A stretch of 64,000 bases of DNA from JASUTC01 sp964604305 (GCA_964604305.1 CAZRYM010000003.1:10800-74799); one strand, 5' to 3'. Positions 24,439 to 33,989 are shown, numbered from the stretch's first letter. Notes: generated from the letters alone by a model not told the origin. Numbers and translations: made by a program.

Positions 24439-26160
24439 TTAATTGGTTTTAAATAAAGAAATTTGCGCTTCCATGTTCTCAGACATGTTTTTCAAAGTTT
24501 CTACTGATTGATGTAGTTTTTCTGTTATTTTTTCCTGTCCTTCAACATATTTGTTCATATTGTTCATTTCTTCCATCACTTCAAAAACAGCTTTTCCTAC
24601 GGTATCTGTTGACTCTGCCATTTCTTGCAACGATTGTGTTTGTTGTTCAACGCTTCCGGAAACATTTTCTATGTTATCCAGAACTGCTTGTACTTCTAAG
24701 AGGATGCTTTTAAACTGTTCTTGCAGATCAACCATATCTTTTGAAGCTGATTCTACCGAAGTATTTGAACTCTTCATGATTTTGTTGGTAGATTCAATAC
24801 CCTTTCTGATTTCAGTTAAGTTTTCACTAATCCTTTGGGTTGAATTCTGGCTTTCCTCTGCAAGTTTTCTTATTTCATCTGCAACGACAGCAAATCCTTT
24901 ACCCGCTTCTCCGGCTCTTGCTGCTTCTATAGCAGCATTTAAAGCTAACAGATTTGTCTGTTCTGCAATTGATGAGATCACTTCAACAATGTCTCCGATA
25001 CTTTGAGCCTGATCAGTCAAGCCATCAATCATTTTAGCCATTACTGCTGTGTTTTCTTTAACTTTTTTCATGTCGGTTACTAACTCTTCGACAGAATGTT
25101 CACCATTCTCCGTGATTTTAACTGCTTTTTCTGTTCTTTCTTTTAGTTCTTTTGAAGATGTGGAAACGTTTTGTGCGCTACTTGCAATCTCTTCAACACC
25201 AGATGTGAGTTCTTCTGAAGAAGAAGAAATATCTTCAATTTTTCTGGAAACGCCCTCTCTTTGTTGAACAAAAGAACTGATACCTTCTTTTTGTATCATT
25301 GATGAAGCATTTAAGTCTTCAGAAAGCTCGTTTATTTTTTGGGATGATGTCTTCAACTCATCAATGGTTGTCACCAATTGGACTACAGTTTCATCAAGTA
25401 CACATCCAACCTGATGAATTTCATCTGATCCGGCTGATGCAAAGCGTTTGGTTAAGTCTCCTTGCCCAAGACTTTTGACGTTTTCTTTTAATGTTTTAAG
25501 GGGTTTGAGTAAACTTTTAAGTAAAAAGAAAAGGATCAAGATGATCGCAGCGAGAAATATTAAATAATACAGCGATTGCTTTAAAAAAATGACATTTGCC
25601 TTTGCTTGGACATCATTAATATAAACACCAGTTCCGTACCACCAACCCCATGGTTTGTAACTGCTGATATATGATCTTTTTGGTTCTATCTGATTGCTAT
25701 TTGAATTCAGCCAGTAATAGGTATAATAGCCCTGCCCATTTTCTTTAGCGATTTCCAGTAAATCTCTCTGCACGTAATTTCCCTCTTCATCCTGAACATC
25801 CAGGAATTTACCACGTTCGTGTCCTTGAAAGGGGATTGATACTGTATTTTCCATGGTATAACCAAAAATATAATTTTCTCCTTCAAAATGCATTTTATTA
25901 ATGATTTCACCTGCCATGAATTTGGCATCTGATAATTCCATGTTTCCGCTTTCTACCTGCTGTGCGTAATAATGGATAACACCCTCAGTAAAATTGACAA
26001 TGTCTTTAACACCTTTTTCTCTTTCTGATATGAGACTATTGTAGATAGTGTTATATTGTGTCCAAAGAGAAAAGGCAGAAAAGGCAATAATAAGTACCAA
26101 AACTGGCAAAATGATTTTTAAAAAGAGACTTTGCGAATACCAATTAATACTAAATTTCAT
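24439..26160 (-). CDS. Methyl-accepting chemotaxis protein with single Cache sensor
   Basis: 573-residue chemoreceptor. It has an N-terminal helix (about 12-30), a Cache_2-type extracellular sensor (about 33-190) with NYIFGYTMENT, GYYTYYWLN and KPWGWWYGTGVY, a second helix (about 195-215), a clear HAMP domain (SLGQGDLTKRF then SDEIHQV), and the signalling tip SSIAEQTNLLALNAAIEAAR. sCache_2 receptors often sense short organic acids; the ligand is not known here. Unlike its neighbour at 21.7 kb it keeps a normal HAMP, so the pair is not a recent duplication. Confidence 0.94.
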   Translation of the reverse strand: MKFSINWYSQSLFLKIILPVLVLIIAFSAFSLWTQYNTIYNSLISEREKGVKDIVNFTEGVIHYYAQQVESGNMELSDAKFMAGEIINKMHFEGENYIFGYTMENTVSIPFQGHERGKFLDVQDEEGNYVQRDLLEIAKENGQGYYTYYWLNSNSNQIEPKRSYISSYKPWGWWYGTGVYINDVQAKANVIFLKQSLYYLIFLAAIILILFFLLKSLLKPLKTLKENVKSLGQGDLTKRFASAGSDEIHQVGCVLDETVVQLVTTIDELKTSSQKINELSEDLNASSMIQKEGISSFVQQREGVSRKIEDISSSSEELTSGVEEIASSAQNVSTSSKELKERTEKAVKITENGEHSVEELVTDMKKVKENTAVMAKMIDGLTDQAQSIGDIVEVISSIAEQTNLLALNAAIEAARAGEAGKGFAVVADEIRKLAEESQNSTQRISENLTEIRKGIESTNKIMKSSNTSVESASKDMVDLQEQFKSILLEVQAVLDNIENVSGSVEQQTQSLQEMAESTDTVGKAVFEVMEEMNNMNKYVEGQEKITEKLHQSVETLKNMSENMEAQISLFKTN

Positions 26161-26713
26161 AAGACCACCTCTTTAAGAAAGTTTTTTGAAATTAAACTGT
26201 AACTGATTATAACATGAGCGTATTAGTAAAACTTTTAAAAATTTAACTTTTCGAGTAACTAACTCATCGAATCATTTTTCTTACCCATCCTATAACAGAT
26301 ATTGGGTTCCACTCCAGGTTATTGGTTTTGTTGAAGTCTTAAAACAGATATCCAACTGTTCACTATACGCAGGTTCAGTCAAGATCAAGATGATATCTTT
26401 GTTTTGAGAGAACATTCCCTCTAACCCTTTAATGGCAATCTGATTCAGTGGAAAAGATACTATGAAAGGTTCAATTGTTCTAATGAAAAACAAATTAAAT
26501 GAAAATGGTATCAAAATGCAATTTTTTACAATTGATCTGATTGACTTTCGTGAAAGCTAAAAAGAAAACGTCTTCACTATTTGATTCAGGGAGTTGTTTT
26601 CATTAGTTTACTATAATCTATAGTATAATCCTTATGAATAATCAAATAGGTTTTAAGGGACATATTAGGACAAAATGATGTTCCAACTAATAAAATGAAT
26701 AAGGAGGTTTCAA
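26161..26713. other. Intergenic stretch between chemoreceptor and tldD
   Basis: About 550 bases with no convincing gene. A 74-codon minus-strand ORF (26290-26514) has no ribosome site and no family I recognise; it may be chance or a gene remnant. A perfect inverted repeat, ACTATA-ATC-TATAGT (26610-26624), overlaps a TATAAT (26624-26629), about 85 nt before tldD. This is a candidate control site for the tldD-tldE unit, though no -35 box fits. Confidence 0.4.
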
Positions 26714-28144
26714 GTGAAAATAGGTAAATCAGAATTTTTAGAAAAGAATCGTGACTTACTGAAAGAGCTTATACGCTCTCTTCGATCTGATTTTTCGTAT
26801 GTTTCTCTACTCGGAACAGATGTAAAGGGAAAGATGTACAAAGTGATGACAACCGGAATAAATATTGGTGATTCTATGTGGTCGGAAAGAGGATTTGTCC
26901 TCAGGTTGCATGATGGAACGGGTTATTTTGAGTACTCGTTTAACGAAATTGATGAAGGGTCTGTAAATAATATTGCCGATGATATAAGAAAAAATGCAGC
27001 TCTTTTCAGAGAAAAAATGAATGAACTTGACATTGATTGTGTTGATACACCGATCCTAACAGAAGAGGAAAAGGTCCTTGATTTTGAAGATGAAGTCGAT
27101 ATTTTACCTGGAGACTACACAGCAGGTGAAATTGTGGCAAAATTAACTGCTTTGAAAGATAGAGCTCATAGCCTATCCGATGAGATAATTAATGTGATGA
27201 CTTTGATTGAAACGGTTAACGTTCGAAAGTTGTTTTTGTCGGATAAGAAGGAGTTATCACAGTCATATAACTGGTCACAGGGTTATTTATATGTATTGGC
27301 CAGGAGAGGAAAGAAAACGAAATACAGTTTGAAGGGCTTTTCAGGATTGAAAGGACTTGAAATTCTGCATGAGATGGGAGATAAAGTAGAAGATTTAATA
27401 GAAAATGCCCGTTTGCTATTATCTGCTGAAAGAATAGAACCCGGTATTTATGATGTAGTTTGTTCTCCCAGTGTTGCCGGATTGATTGCCCATGAGGCTT
27501 TTGGACATGGTGTTGAAATGGACATGTTTGTCAAGGGGCGTGCCAAAGCCATGGAATATCTGGGTAAGGAAGTAGCTTCTGACTTAGTTACGATGTATGA
27601 TGGAGCAGCAAGTGTCAGAGAAGTATCATCTTATACATTTGATGATGAAGGTAGTATGGCTCATGATACCCTAATCATTGATAAAGGTATCTTAAAAACC
27701 GGTATTTCAGATATTATTTCTGCTTCAATATTAGGTACAGAACCAACAGGAAATGGTAAAAGGGAGTCTTTCGAAAGAAAGGCTTATGCAAGAATGACCA
27801 ACACTTATTTTTCTCCAGGAAAAGACAAACTTGAGGATATGATAGCATCAATCGATCACGGTTTTCTCCTTGAGGATTATTACAGCGGTATGGAAGATCC
27901 AAAAAATTGGGGGATACAATGTCTCATTGCTTATGGCAGGGAAATTAAAGATGGAAAATTTACAGGTAGAATCGTTTCACCTGTCATGATGACCGGTTAT
28001 GTTCCAACCCTGTTAAAATCCATTTCAATGGTTTCAGGGGATTTTGAATTATCGGGTACCGGAGCTTGTGGAAAAGGTCACAAGGAATTAGCCAAAGTAT
28101 CTGCTGGCGGACCTTACATAAAGGCAAAAGCGAGGTTAGGATAA
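26714..28144 (+). CDS. tldD: TldD-like metalloprotease subunit
   Basis: 476-residue homolog of TldD, the metal-bearing half of the TldD/TldE heterodimer that degrades unfolded peptides and matures some ribosomal peptides. The metal site HEAFGHGVE is intact and preceded by SVAGLIA; the C-terminal STGACGKG-like region reads LSGTGACGKGHK. GTG start with GGAGG 6 nt upstream. Its stop overlaps the start of the TldE gene (TAATG), so a 1:1 complex is expected. Confidence 0.93.
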   Translation: MKIGKSEFLEKNRDLLKELIRSLRSDFSYVSLLGTDVKGKMYKVMTTGINIGDSMWSERGFVLRLHDGTGYFEYSFNEIDEGSVNNIADDIRKNAALFREKMNELDIDCVDTPILTEEEKVLDFEDEVDILPGDYTAGEIVAKLTALKDRAHSLSDEIINVMTLIETVNVRKLFLSDKKELSQSYNWSQGYLYVLARRGKKTKYSLKGFSGLKGLEILHEMGDKVEDLIENARLLLSAERIEPGIYDVVCSPSVAGLIAHEAFGHGVEMDMFVKGRAKAMEYLGKEVASDLVTMYDGAASVREVSSYTFDDEGSMAHDTLIIDKGILKTGISDIISASILGTEPTGNGKRESFERKAYARMTNTYFSPGKDKLEDMIASIDHGFLLEDYYSGMEDPKNWGIQCLIAYGREIKDGKFTGRIVSPVMMTGYVPTLLKSISMVSGDFELSGTGACGKGHKELAKVSAGGPYIKAKARLG

Positions 28145-29418
28145 TGCTTGAAAATATAATTAAACAACTAAACATATCTGATGCCACATGTTGGAAGATC
28201 CAAGAAAGTATAGTAAAGAGTCAAGAATATTTTTTTATTAAGGATAAAACTGACGTTGGAAGGGTAAAAAAGGTCAGGGATTATGAAGTAACAATATATA
28301 AGGATTTTACTGAAGATGACATAAATTTTAGAGGAAGCTCTTCTGTAAACATCTCTCCCATGTTGAGTTTGGTGGAGATTCAAGAAGCAATAGAAGGGGC
28401 TGTTTTTGCAGCAGGTTTTGTCAAGAATCCGTGGTATCCAATTACAGAAGCTTATTCCAAAGAATTTGAAAGTAAAAAATATAACCTGGAGTCTCTTTCT
28501 AAAAAATCAGTAGCAGCGATATTTAATGCACAAACTGACGTTAATTCTTGGCTGAATTCAGTTGAATTATTTATTACAGAGAGAAAAATAAGAATAATTA
28601 ATTCGAAGGGTCTGGATGTCTCTCATTCAAAATTAAAAACCTATATCGAAACAATCGTATCAGCCTCCGGTAAAGAGGAAGTGGAGCTCTATGATGAGTT
28701 TAAATTATCTTATCCCAAGGATGATTTTATAAGAACAAGAATTTCAAAATTGTTAAAAATGGTAGGAGAAAGGGCTAATGCCATTGCCACCCCTTCACTT
28801 AAAGAAATTCCAATAATCCTAACCGGTGAACCGGTAAAAGAATTTATGAGATATTATCTTCAACAGGCAAATGCCCAAATGAAATATGACAAAATCTCTG
28901 AAGTTGAACCGGGGAGTTTTATTCAGGGTGAAGAATCAGGAGATAAGATTTCACTGGATATCTTACCGGAATTGGAAGGTTCTTATTACGGTGCACCATT
29001 TGATGAGGACGGATTTGAAGTGAAACAAGAAAGGATAGTTGAGGATGGTGTACTGAAAAATTACTGGGGAGATCTTAGATATTCCCACTATCTTGGAGTA
29101 CCACCGACAGGCTCAGCTGAAAATTTTAAAATTGATGCAGGGAAACTAACTTCTGAGCAGTTACGTGAAAAACCATATCTTGAAGTGAGTCATTTTTCAG
29201 CGATTGATACTGATATGGCCACAGGGGATTTTGGAGGAGAAATCCGCTTAGGCTGGTATTATGATGGTTCTAAAAGAGTTCCCGTATCAGGAGGTTCTGT
29301 AACCGGTAATATCAGAAATCTTTCTTCAATCAAATTGTCCAAAGAAGTGCATGTGGAAGGAGATTATTCAGGACCAAGTTCTATTTTATTAGAAGGGTTT
29401 AGGGTTTCTGGAGAATAG
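28144..29418 (+). CDS. tldE: TldE/PmbA-like subunit
   Basis: 424-residue partner of TldD. It has the same overall fold (PmbA/TldA family) but lacks the HExxxH metal motif, as expected for TldE. Family landmarks include LPELEGSYYGAPFDEDG (by its SYYGAPFD core) and the C-terminal VSGGSVTGNIRN. The ATG at 28144 overlaps the tldD stop; an earlier in-frame ATG inside tldD has no ribosome site. Confidence 0.92.
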   Translation: MLENIIKQLNISDATCWKIQESIVKSQEYFFIKDKTDVGRVKKVRDYEVTIYKDFTEDDINFRGSSSVNISPMLSLVEIQEAIEGAVFAAGFVKNPWYPITEAYSKEFESKKYNLESLSKKSVAAIFNAQTDVNSWLNSVELFITERKIRIINSKGLDVSHSKLKTYIETIVSASGKEEVELYDEFKLSYPKDDFIRTRISKLLKMVGERANAIATPSLKEIPIILTGEPVKEFMRYYLQQANAQMKYDKISEVEPGSFIQGEESGDKISLDILPELEGSYYGAPFDEDGFEVKQERIVEDGVLKNYWGDLRYSHYLGVPPTGSAENFKIDAGKLTSEQLREKPYLEVSHFSAIDTDMATGDFGGEIRLGWYYDGSKRVPVSGGSVTGNIRNLSSIKLSKEVHVEGDYSGPSSILLEGFRVSGE

Positions 29419-29444
29419 TAATCACATAAGGCTGTTGTGAATTG

Positions 29445-30044
29445 CTAAAGAGTACAAAGTACAGTATCAAACATCTTCTCCAGCAATTGCAAATCCATAC
29501 TGGCTCTCTCAGGGTGTTCAATACATTGTTCCGGTAAAAAGGGTATATGAATAAAACCGGCTTTGGTGTTGAACCCCTTTTCTTTTATGAAATGGAGTGC
29601 TGAATACATAACATAATTACAAATGTAAGTTCCCGCTGAATATGAAATCTTCGTGGGGATCCCGGTTTCACTCAGTTTAGTCTCTATAGTTCTCAAAGGC
29701 AATGTTGACCAATATGCAACGGGACCATCTTTTTCTATGATCATGTCTTTCGGCTGTTCGCCATTGTTATCCGGTATTCTGGCATCCACCATATTGAGGG
29801 CAACTTTTTCCAAGGCGATATGTGATAGTCTGCCATTTAAACCAAAGCTGATAAGATAGTCAGGTTTTTGTTCATTGATTAATTTCGTAATCATCTTCCC
29901 TGCTTCTTTCACTGTTACCGGCAACAGAAATTTATGAAGATTAATGTTTTTATGTTTCATTGATTCATATTTTAACAGTTCCTGTGAAGGGTTTATCTGC
30001 TCATTATCAAATGGTTCAAAACCTGTTATGATAATTTTTTTCAT
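29445..30044 (-). CDS. pcp: Pyroglutamyl-peptidase I
   Basis: Cysteine peptidase (C15) that removes N-terminal pyroglutamate from peptides. 199 residues: N-terminal IITGFEPFDNEQINPS, catalytic Cys in SAGTYICNYVMYSALH, and catalytic His in AGFIHIPFLPEQ. AGGAGAAG precedes the ATG. It follows the nitrilase-family gene by 9 nt in one unit, suggesting joint handling of cyclised or amidated peptide products. Confidence 0.95.
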   Translation of the reverse strand: MKKIIITGFEPFDNEQINPSQELLKYESMKHKNINLHKFLLPVTVKEAGKMITKLINEQKPDYLISFGLNGRLSHIALEKVALNMVDARIPDNNGEQPKDMIIEKDGPVAYWSTLPLRTIETKLSETGIPTKISYSAGTYICNYVMYSALHFIKEKGFNTKAGFIHIPFLPEQCIEHPERASMDLQLLEKMFDTVLCTL

Positions 30045-30053
30045 TTTCTTCTC

Positions 30054-30794
30054 CTAATCTAAAGGGAATTGTTCCCTGATTTGTGTTACAGTTTCTTTGT
30101 GTATGGAGAAACTGGCTAGAGATCCGTTATTTTTGACAATGATTTTTCCGTTGGGATCGATGACCATTGAGTGGCCATTGTAGTTGCCTCCCGTCCTATT
30201 AATGCCTATTATCCATGCTTGATTCTCTATCGCTCTTGAAATCAATAAGGCTTCCCAATGATTTATTCTGGGCATCGGCCAATTTGCGGGTACGATGTAA
30301 AGAGATGGTTTTTCACCCTCACAGGAGAAAAGTTGTGGAAATCTTAGGCCAAAACAAATCACAATTCGCGTTTTAAAATCAAGTAAATCGAAGTCATTGG
30401 TTTTATTGGAAGCTTTAACATACAAATCCTCTTTTGCAAATTTGAATGTTTTTCTTTTCCGTTGTGTTGTTATCAATGTTCCTGCAGGCCCTGCTATTGA
30501 ATAAGTATTGTAGATTATGTCTTGATATTCTTCAAAATATCCGAATCCTATAAACATCTTGAGCGTTAAGGCAGTGTGTTTAATCTTTTCTATACTTAGT
30601 CCAGTGACGGGTACTGCTTTGGGCAAATCATTATCAGCCGGATCAGGAAATCCTTGTAGAGAAAGCTCAGGGGTCAGGAGGATTGTTGAATCCCTTTCTT
30701 TAGCTGCTTTAGTGGCATATTTCAGGATATTTTTCAGATTTTGCTCTTCATTGTTCTGAATAATATCCTGAGTGTAAAGGCTGACGAGTATCAA
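30054..30794 (-). CDS. Carbon-nitrogen hydrolase (nitrilase superfamily)
   Basis: 246-residue amidase-like enzyme. The catalytic triad of the family can be read as Glu in LLTPELSLQG, Lys in RKRKTFKFAK and Cys in IVICFGLRFPQLF. Likely an omega-amidase or carbamoyl-type hydrolase; substrate unknown. I chose the TTG at 30792-30794 because GGAGG lies exactly 6 nt upstream; the longer frame from 30839 runs through a terminator-like hairpin. First gene of a unit with pcp. Confidence 0.88.
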   Translation of the reverse strand: MILVSLYTQDIIQNNEEQNLKNILKYATKAAKERDSTILLTPELSLQGFPDPADNDLPKAVPVTGLSIEKIKHTALTLKMFIGFGYFEEYQDIIYNTYSIAGPAGTLITTQRKRKTFKFAKEDLYVKASNKTNDFDLLDFKTRIVICFGLRFPQLFSCEGEKPSLYIVPANWPMPRINHWEALLISRAIENQAWIIGINRTGGNYNGHSMVIDPNGKIIVKNNGSLASFSIHKETVTQIREQFPLD

Positions 30795-30806
30795 GTTTTT
30801 CCTCCA

Positions 30807-30843
30807 ATAAAAAAAGAGATCAATCCGCTTACGAATCAATCTC
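30807..30843 (-). terminator. Terminator-like hairpin in the nitrilase leader
   Basis: On the minus strand GAGATTGATTCG pairs completely (with G-T pairs) with CGGATTGATCTC around TAAG, followed by TTTTTTT, then the GGAGG of the nitrilase gene. A clear promoter lies just upstream, so besides ending gdh transcripts it would act as an attenuator inside the nitrilase-pcp leader. Confidence 0.75.
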
Positions 30844-30855
30844 CTTTTGTATAAT

Positions 30856-30898
30856 TACAAGCCGCTTGTATTATACCAAAAATGATTTCATATATCAA
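30856..30898 (-). promoter_or_regulatory. Promoter and start-site palindrome for nitrilase-pcp
   Basis: On the minus strand TTGATA (30893-30898), 17-nt spacer, TATAAT (30870-30875). A perfect palindrome TACAAGC-C-GCTTGTA (30856-30870) covers the predicted start site, a classic repressor position. Confidence 0.7.
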
Positions 30899-30967
30899 AT
30901 TATTTCTGAATTTCTTTTCGCTTAAGTCTTTTGGTATAAAAGAGTAGCTGACTTTTTCTTTAAACTA

Positions 30968-32230
30968 TTAAGGATAAATGCCTCTTAATCTTGTGGCCTG
31001 TGCTACCTTTTCTATGGCGTTAACATAAGCAGCGGTTCGCATGTCAACATTATACTTTTCGCCTGTCTTCACAACACCGCAGAAGGCCTTTTTCATAATT
31101 CTGTGTAAGGCGTTTCTGACATCTTCCAATTCCCAGAAGAACCACTGAAGACTTTGAACCCATTCAAAGTATGAAACCGTAACACCACCTGCGTTCGCAA
31201 CAAAGTCTGGAACGATTATGCATCCTTTTTCTGTCAGTATGTCTTCTCCTTCAGGATCGATAGGGCCGTTTGCAGCTTCAACGATGATTCTCGCTCTGAC
31301 TTTATCTGCATTTTCAGCTGTTATTACATCTTCCAGTGCTGCAGGGATAAGCATATCAACGTCAAGTTCAAGAAGCTCCTCGTTTGTTATCTTTTTATCG
31401 GCTCCAGTGTAGCCTTCCAAAGAACCGTTTTCCTGTAAATATTCCATCATTTCGTCAGTGTTTAAGCCGTTAGAACTGAAATATCCACCAGAAATGTCAC
31501 TTACTGCAATGATTTTTGCGTTCAACTCATCATTAATAAGTGTGGCAGCGTAGCTTCCTACATTTCCAAATCCTTGTATAGCAACTGTAACATCTTTCAT
31601 TTCTTTGTTATAAGTTCCCTTTTCATTTAAGTATTTTACTACTTCTTCTGCACAAATTCTGACACCTCTACCTGTTGCCTCAGTTCTTCCAACTGAACCG
31701 CCTATTTCAAGAGGTTTTCCTGTTACAACACCGAGTACGGAATGTCCAACATTCATACTGTATGTATCCATGTACCATGCCATAATCTGACCGTTTGTGT
31801 TGACATCCGGCGCTGGAATGTCTTTATTTTCTCCAATAATAACCTGTATTTCAGAGAAAAACCTTCTGGAAAGTCTTTCAATTTCTGTTTGAGAAAGAAG
31901 AGTGGGATCAACTTGAACGCCACCTTTTCCTCCACCATAGGGAATACCTACAACAGCTGCTTTCCATGTCATCCAGAAAGCAAGTGCTTTAACTTCATCA
32001 AGTGATACATTTTGATGATATCTGATGCCACCTTTAGCCGGTCCAAGTGCTATGTTATGTTGTACCCTGTGTCCTGTAAATACTCTTGCGGATCCATCAT
32101 CCATTCTGACTGGAAAATTTACAGTCAATTCTCTTTTTGGTTTTGAAAGAACCTCTCTCATACTGGAATCAAGGTTCATTACTTCAGCTGCTTTTGTAAA
32201 CTGTTTTACTGCATTTTCATATAGGCTCAA
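30968..32230 (-). CDS. gdhA: Glutamate dehydrogenase (Glu/Leu/Phe/Val family)
   Basis: Reversible oxidative deamination of glutamate to 2-oxoglutarate. 420 residues with GPAKGGIRYH and GGGKGGVQVDP (substrate-binding and catalytic Lys), PAPDVNTNG, the Rossmann VAIQGFGNVGSYAA, and PAALEDVI. Length and motifs fit the hexameric enzyme, probably the NAD-linked catabolic type. TTG start with AGGAGG 8 nt upstream. The promoter region carries a palindrome shared with the divergent TetR gene. Confidence 0.95.
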   Translation of the reverse strand: MSLYENAVKQFTKAAEVMNLDSSMREVLSKPKRELTVNFPVRMDDGSARVFTGHRVQHNIALGPAKGGIRYHQNVSLDEVKALAFWMTWKAAVVGIPYGGGKGGVQVDPTLLSQTEIERLSRRFFSEIQVIIGENKDIPAPDVNTNGQIMAWYMDTYSMNVGHSVLGVVTGKPLEIGGSVGRTEATGRGVRICAEEVVKYLNEKGTYNKEMKDVTVAIQGFGNVGSYAATLINDELNAKIIAVSDISGGYFSSNGLNTDEMMEYLQENGSLEGYTGADKKITNEELLELDVDMLIPAALEDVITAENADKVRARIIVEAANGPIDPEGEDILTEKGCIIVPDFVANAGGVTVSYFEWVQSLQWFFWELEDVRNALHRIMKKAFCGVVKTGEKYNVDMRTAAYVNAIEKVAQATRLRGIYP

Positions 32231-32283
32231 TTCTGTTCCCTCCTCTAATCTATTGTCGGTTCTTAACTCTTACACTTCTATTT

Positions 32284-32295
32284 AAACATATGTTA
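32284..32295. promoter_or_regulatory. AACATATGTT palindrome upstream of gdh
   Basis: Perfect 10-bp palindrome (32285-32294), identical to the core of the operators at the divergent TetR promoter, lying about 55 nt before the gdh start within a plausible weak promoter spacer. Confidence 0.45.
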
Positions 32296-32406
32296 TTTAT
32301 TTCGCAAAGTGGATAAATAAGTAATTTGGTTTGATTTTGTATGATTAGAGCTTAAAAACTGTTGATTACTCTTTTTATCTGAACTATGTTATCTCTTATA
32401 AGGAAA

Positions 32407-32456
32407 TTGACACTTTGTGTTTTTTATGGTAACATATGTTACGTAACACATGTAAT
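32407..32456 (+). promoter_or_regulatory. Promoter with tandem TetR operators
   Basis: TTGACA (32407-32412), 17-nt spacer, TAACAT (32430-32435). Over the -10 lies the perfect palindrome GTAACATATGTTAC (32429-32442), followed directly by the related GTAACACATGTAAT (32443-32456). Autorepression of the following TetR-ABC unit is likely. Confidence 0.75.
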
Positions 32457-32472
32457 TAGAGGAGAAGAGAAA

Positions 32473-33039
32473 ATGGCACCAAAACGAAAATATAATCGTC
32501 GAGATATTTTAAATTCTGCTTTGGCAATTTTAAAAATAAAGGGAAAATCAGCTTTATCTGCCAGGAATATTGCCCATGAAATGGGCTGTTCAACTCATCC
32601 GATTTATTCTGAATTTAAATCCTTGAAGGTGTTAAGAAAAGCTTTATTTGAATATGCTTATGACTTTTTCATAGATACAATCACTACAGAAAACGCCCCG
32701 GAAAATTTTTTGGATATCGGAGTCAATTATGTTAAATTTTCCAGAAAGGAAAAAAATATCTTTTTGTTTATTTTTATGAATAAAGACTTTAAAATGGATA
32801 TGATAAATTTCGAGAAAGTTGACGAAAAGATTATTAAATTTATAAGAAAAGATGAATATGTGCAGAAAAATGCAGTGCAAGCTTATAATATTATTTTTTA
32901 TAACCTTTGGATTTTTACTCATGGATTGGCAACATTGTTTTGGGAATCAGAAACAGATTATGGTGAAGAAAATATAAGAAAGACGTTAAAAACAACAGGT
33001 AAAATAATCATTCAAGGGCTTACAAAAAAAGAAAGTTAA
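32473..33039 (+). CDS. TetR-family transcriptional regulator
   Basis: 188 residues. An N-terminal helix-turn-helix (about 8-55; ALSARNIAHEMGCSTHPIYSEF) is followed by an all-helical ligand domain ending in WESETDYG, reminiscent of TetR_C/WHG members. The ATG at 32473 has AGGAG upstream; the longer frame would run through the promoter. It starts an operon with an ABC exporter and very probably represses it; drugs or lipophilic compounds are likely inducers. Confidence 0.88.
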   Translation: MAPKRKYNRRDILNSALAILKIKGKSALSARNIAHEMGCSTHPIYSEFKSLKVLRKALFEYAYDFFIDTITTENAPENFLDIGVNYVKFSRKEKNIFLFIFMNKDFKMDMINFEKVDEKIIKFIRKDEYVQKNAVQAYNIIFYNLWIFTHGLATLFWESETDYGEENIRKTLKTTGKIIIQGLTKKES

Positions 33040-33068
33040 AAAATACAGATACCATTGGAGGTGCTGAT

Positions 33069-33989
33069 ATGTTAGAGACCATACTGGAAGTTAAGAACCT
33101 GAAAAAGTATTATCCTACAGTTAAAGCGGTTGATGATATCAGTTTTAGTATTGAGAAAGGAACTGTTTTTACATTATTAGGTCCTAATGGAGCAGGTAAA
33201 ACGACAACGTTGGAAATAATCGAAGGAATAAAAAAATCAGATGATGGGAAAATCATATTTTTTGGAGAGGAAATGAAACACGTTTCAGAAGAAGCCAAAC
33301 AGAAGATCGGTGTTTCACTGCAATCCACAAATTTCATACCTCATTTAAAGGTGAAAGAGGTTTTTGAACTTTTTGCCTCATTTTTTAAAAAGAATATCCC
33401 TGTTGAGGAGGTTATAGGGTTTGTTTCTTTGGAAGAAAAGAGAACAGATCTAGTTGAAAAACTATCAGGTGGCCAAAAGCAAAGAGTTGCCATTGGATGT
33501 GCACTAATCAACGATCCCGATATGGTCTTTTTGGACGAACCTACCACAGGGCTTGATCCACAAGCCAGGAGAAACATTTGGGGTATAATTGAACACCTGA
33601 GAAATAAGGGTAAAACTGTATTTTTAACCACACATTACATGGAAGAAGCGCAGAAATTATCTGATATGGTTTGTATCATGGATCACGGTAAGATTATTGC
33701 TATCGATACTCCTGCCGGTCACATAAAAAAATTGGGAGAACTAAATTATGTTGAGTTTGCTGGTGATTTAGAGACATCAGACGTAGAGGAAATGAACTCA
33801 TGGGATGTTGAGGAAGTGGAAATTGAAGGGGAAAAGGTTATCATACCGACAAAATCACTACACCAGGTGCTTGAAAAACTCCTTTCGTGGGCAAAAAGTA
33901 AAGATTTTGATCTAAATGATATCAGTGTCAGACAGCCAAATCTTGAAGATGTCTTCCTCTCTCTTACCGGAAGGAGGCTAAGAGACTGA
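33069..33989 (+). CDS. ABC-2 type exporter, ATP-binding protein
   Basis: 306 residues: Walker A GPNGAGKTTT, Q-loop, signature LSGGQKQRVAIG, Walker B MVFLDEPTTGLDP, switch His in FLTTHYMEEA; C-terminal extension typical of DrrA/CcmA-like drug exporters. GGAGG 7 nt before the ATG. It overlaps the first permease gene by 1 nt (TGATG). Confidence 0.95.
   Translation: MLETILEVKNLKKYYPTVKAVDDISFSIEKGTVFTLLGPNGAGKTTTLEIIEGIKKSDDGKIIFFGEEMKHVSEEAKQKIGVSLQSTNFIPHLKVKEVFELFASFFKKNIPVEEVIGFVSLEEKRTDLVEKLSGGQKQRVAIGCALINDPDMVFLDEPTTGLDPQARRNIWGIIEHLRNKGKTVFLTTHYMEEAQKLSDMVCIMDHGKIIAIDTPAGHIKKLGELNYVEFAGDLETSDVEEMNSWDVEEVEIEGEKVIIPTKSLHQVLEKLLSWAKSKDFDLNDISVRQPNLEDVFLSLTGRRLRD

Noticed and set aside
26290..26514. 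74-codon minus-strand ORF between the chemoreceptor and tldD
   Set aside because: No ribosome site, no recognisable family; kept only as a note under the intergenic stretch.
30795..30839. N-terminal extension of the nitrilase (MIRKRIDLFF...)
   Set aside because: It would be translated through a perfect terminator hairpin and its T-run; the TTG at 30794 has a well-spaced GGAGG.
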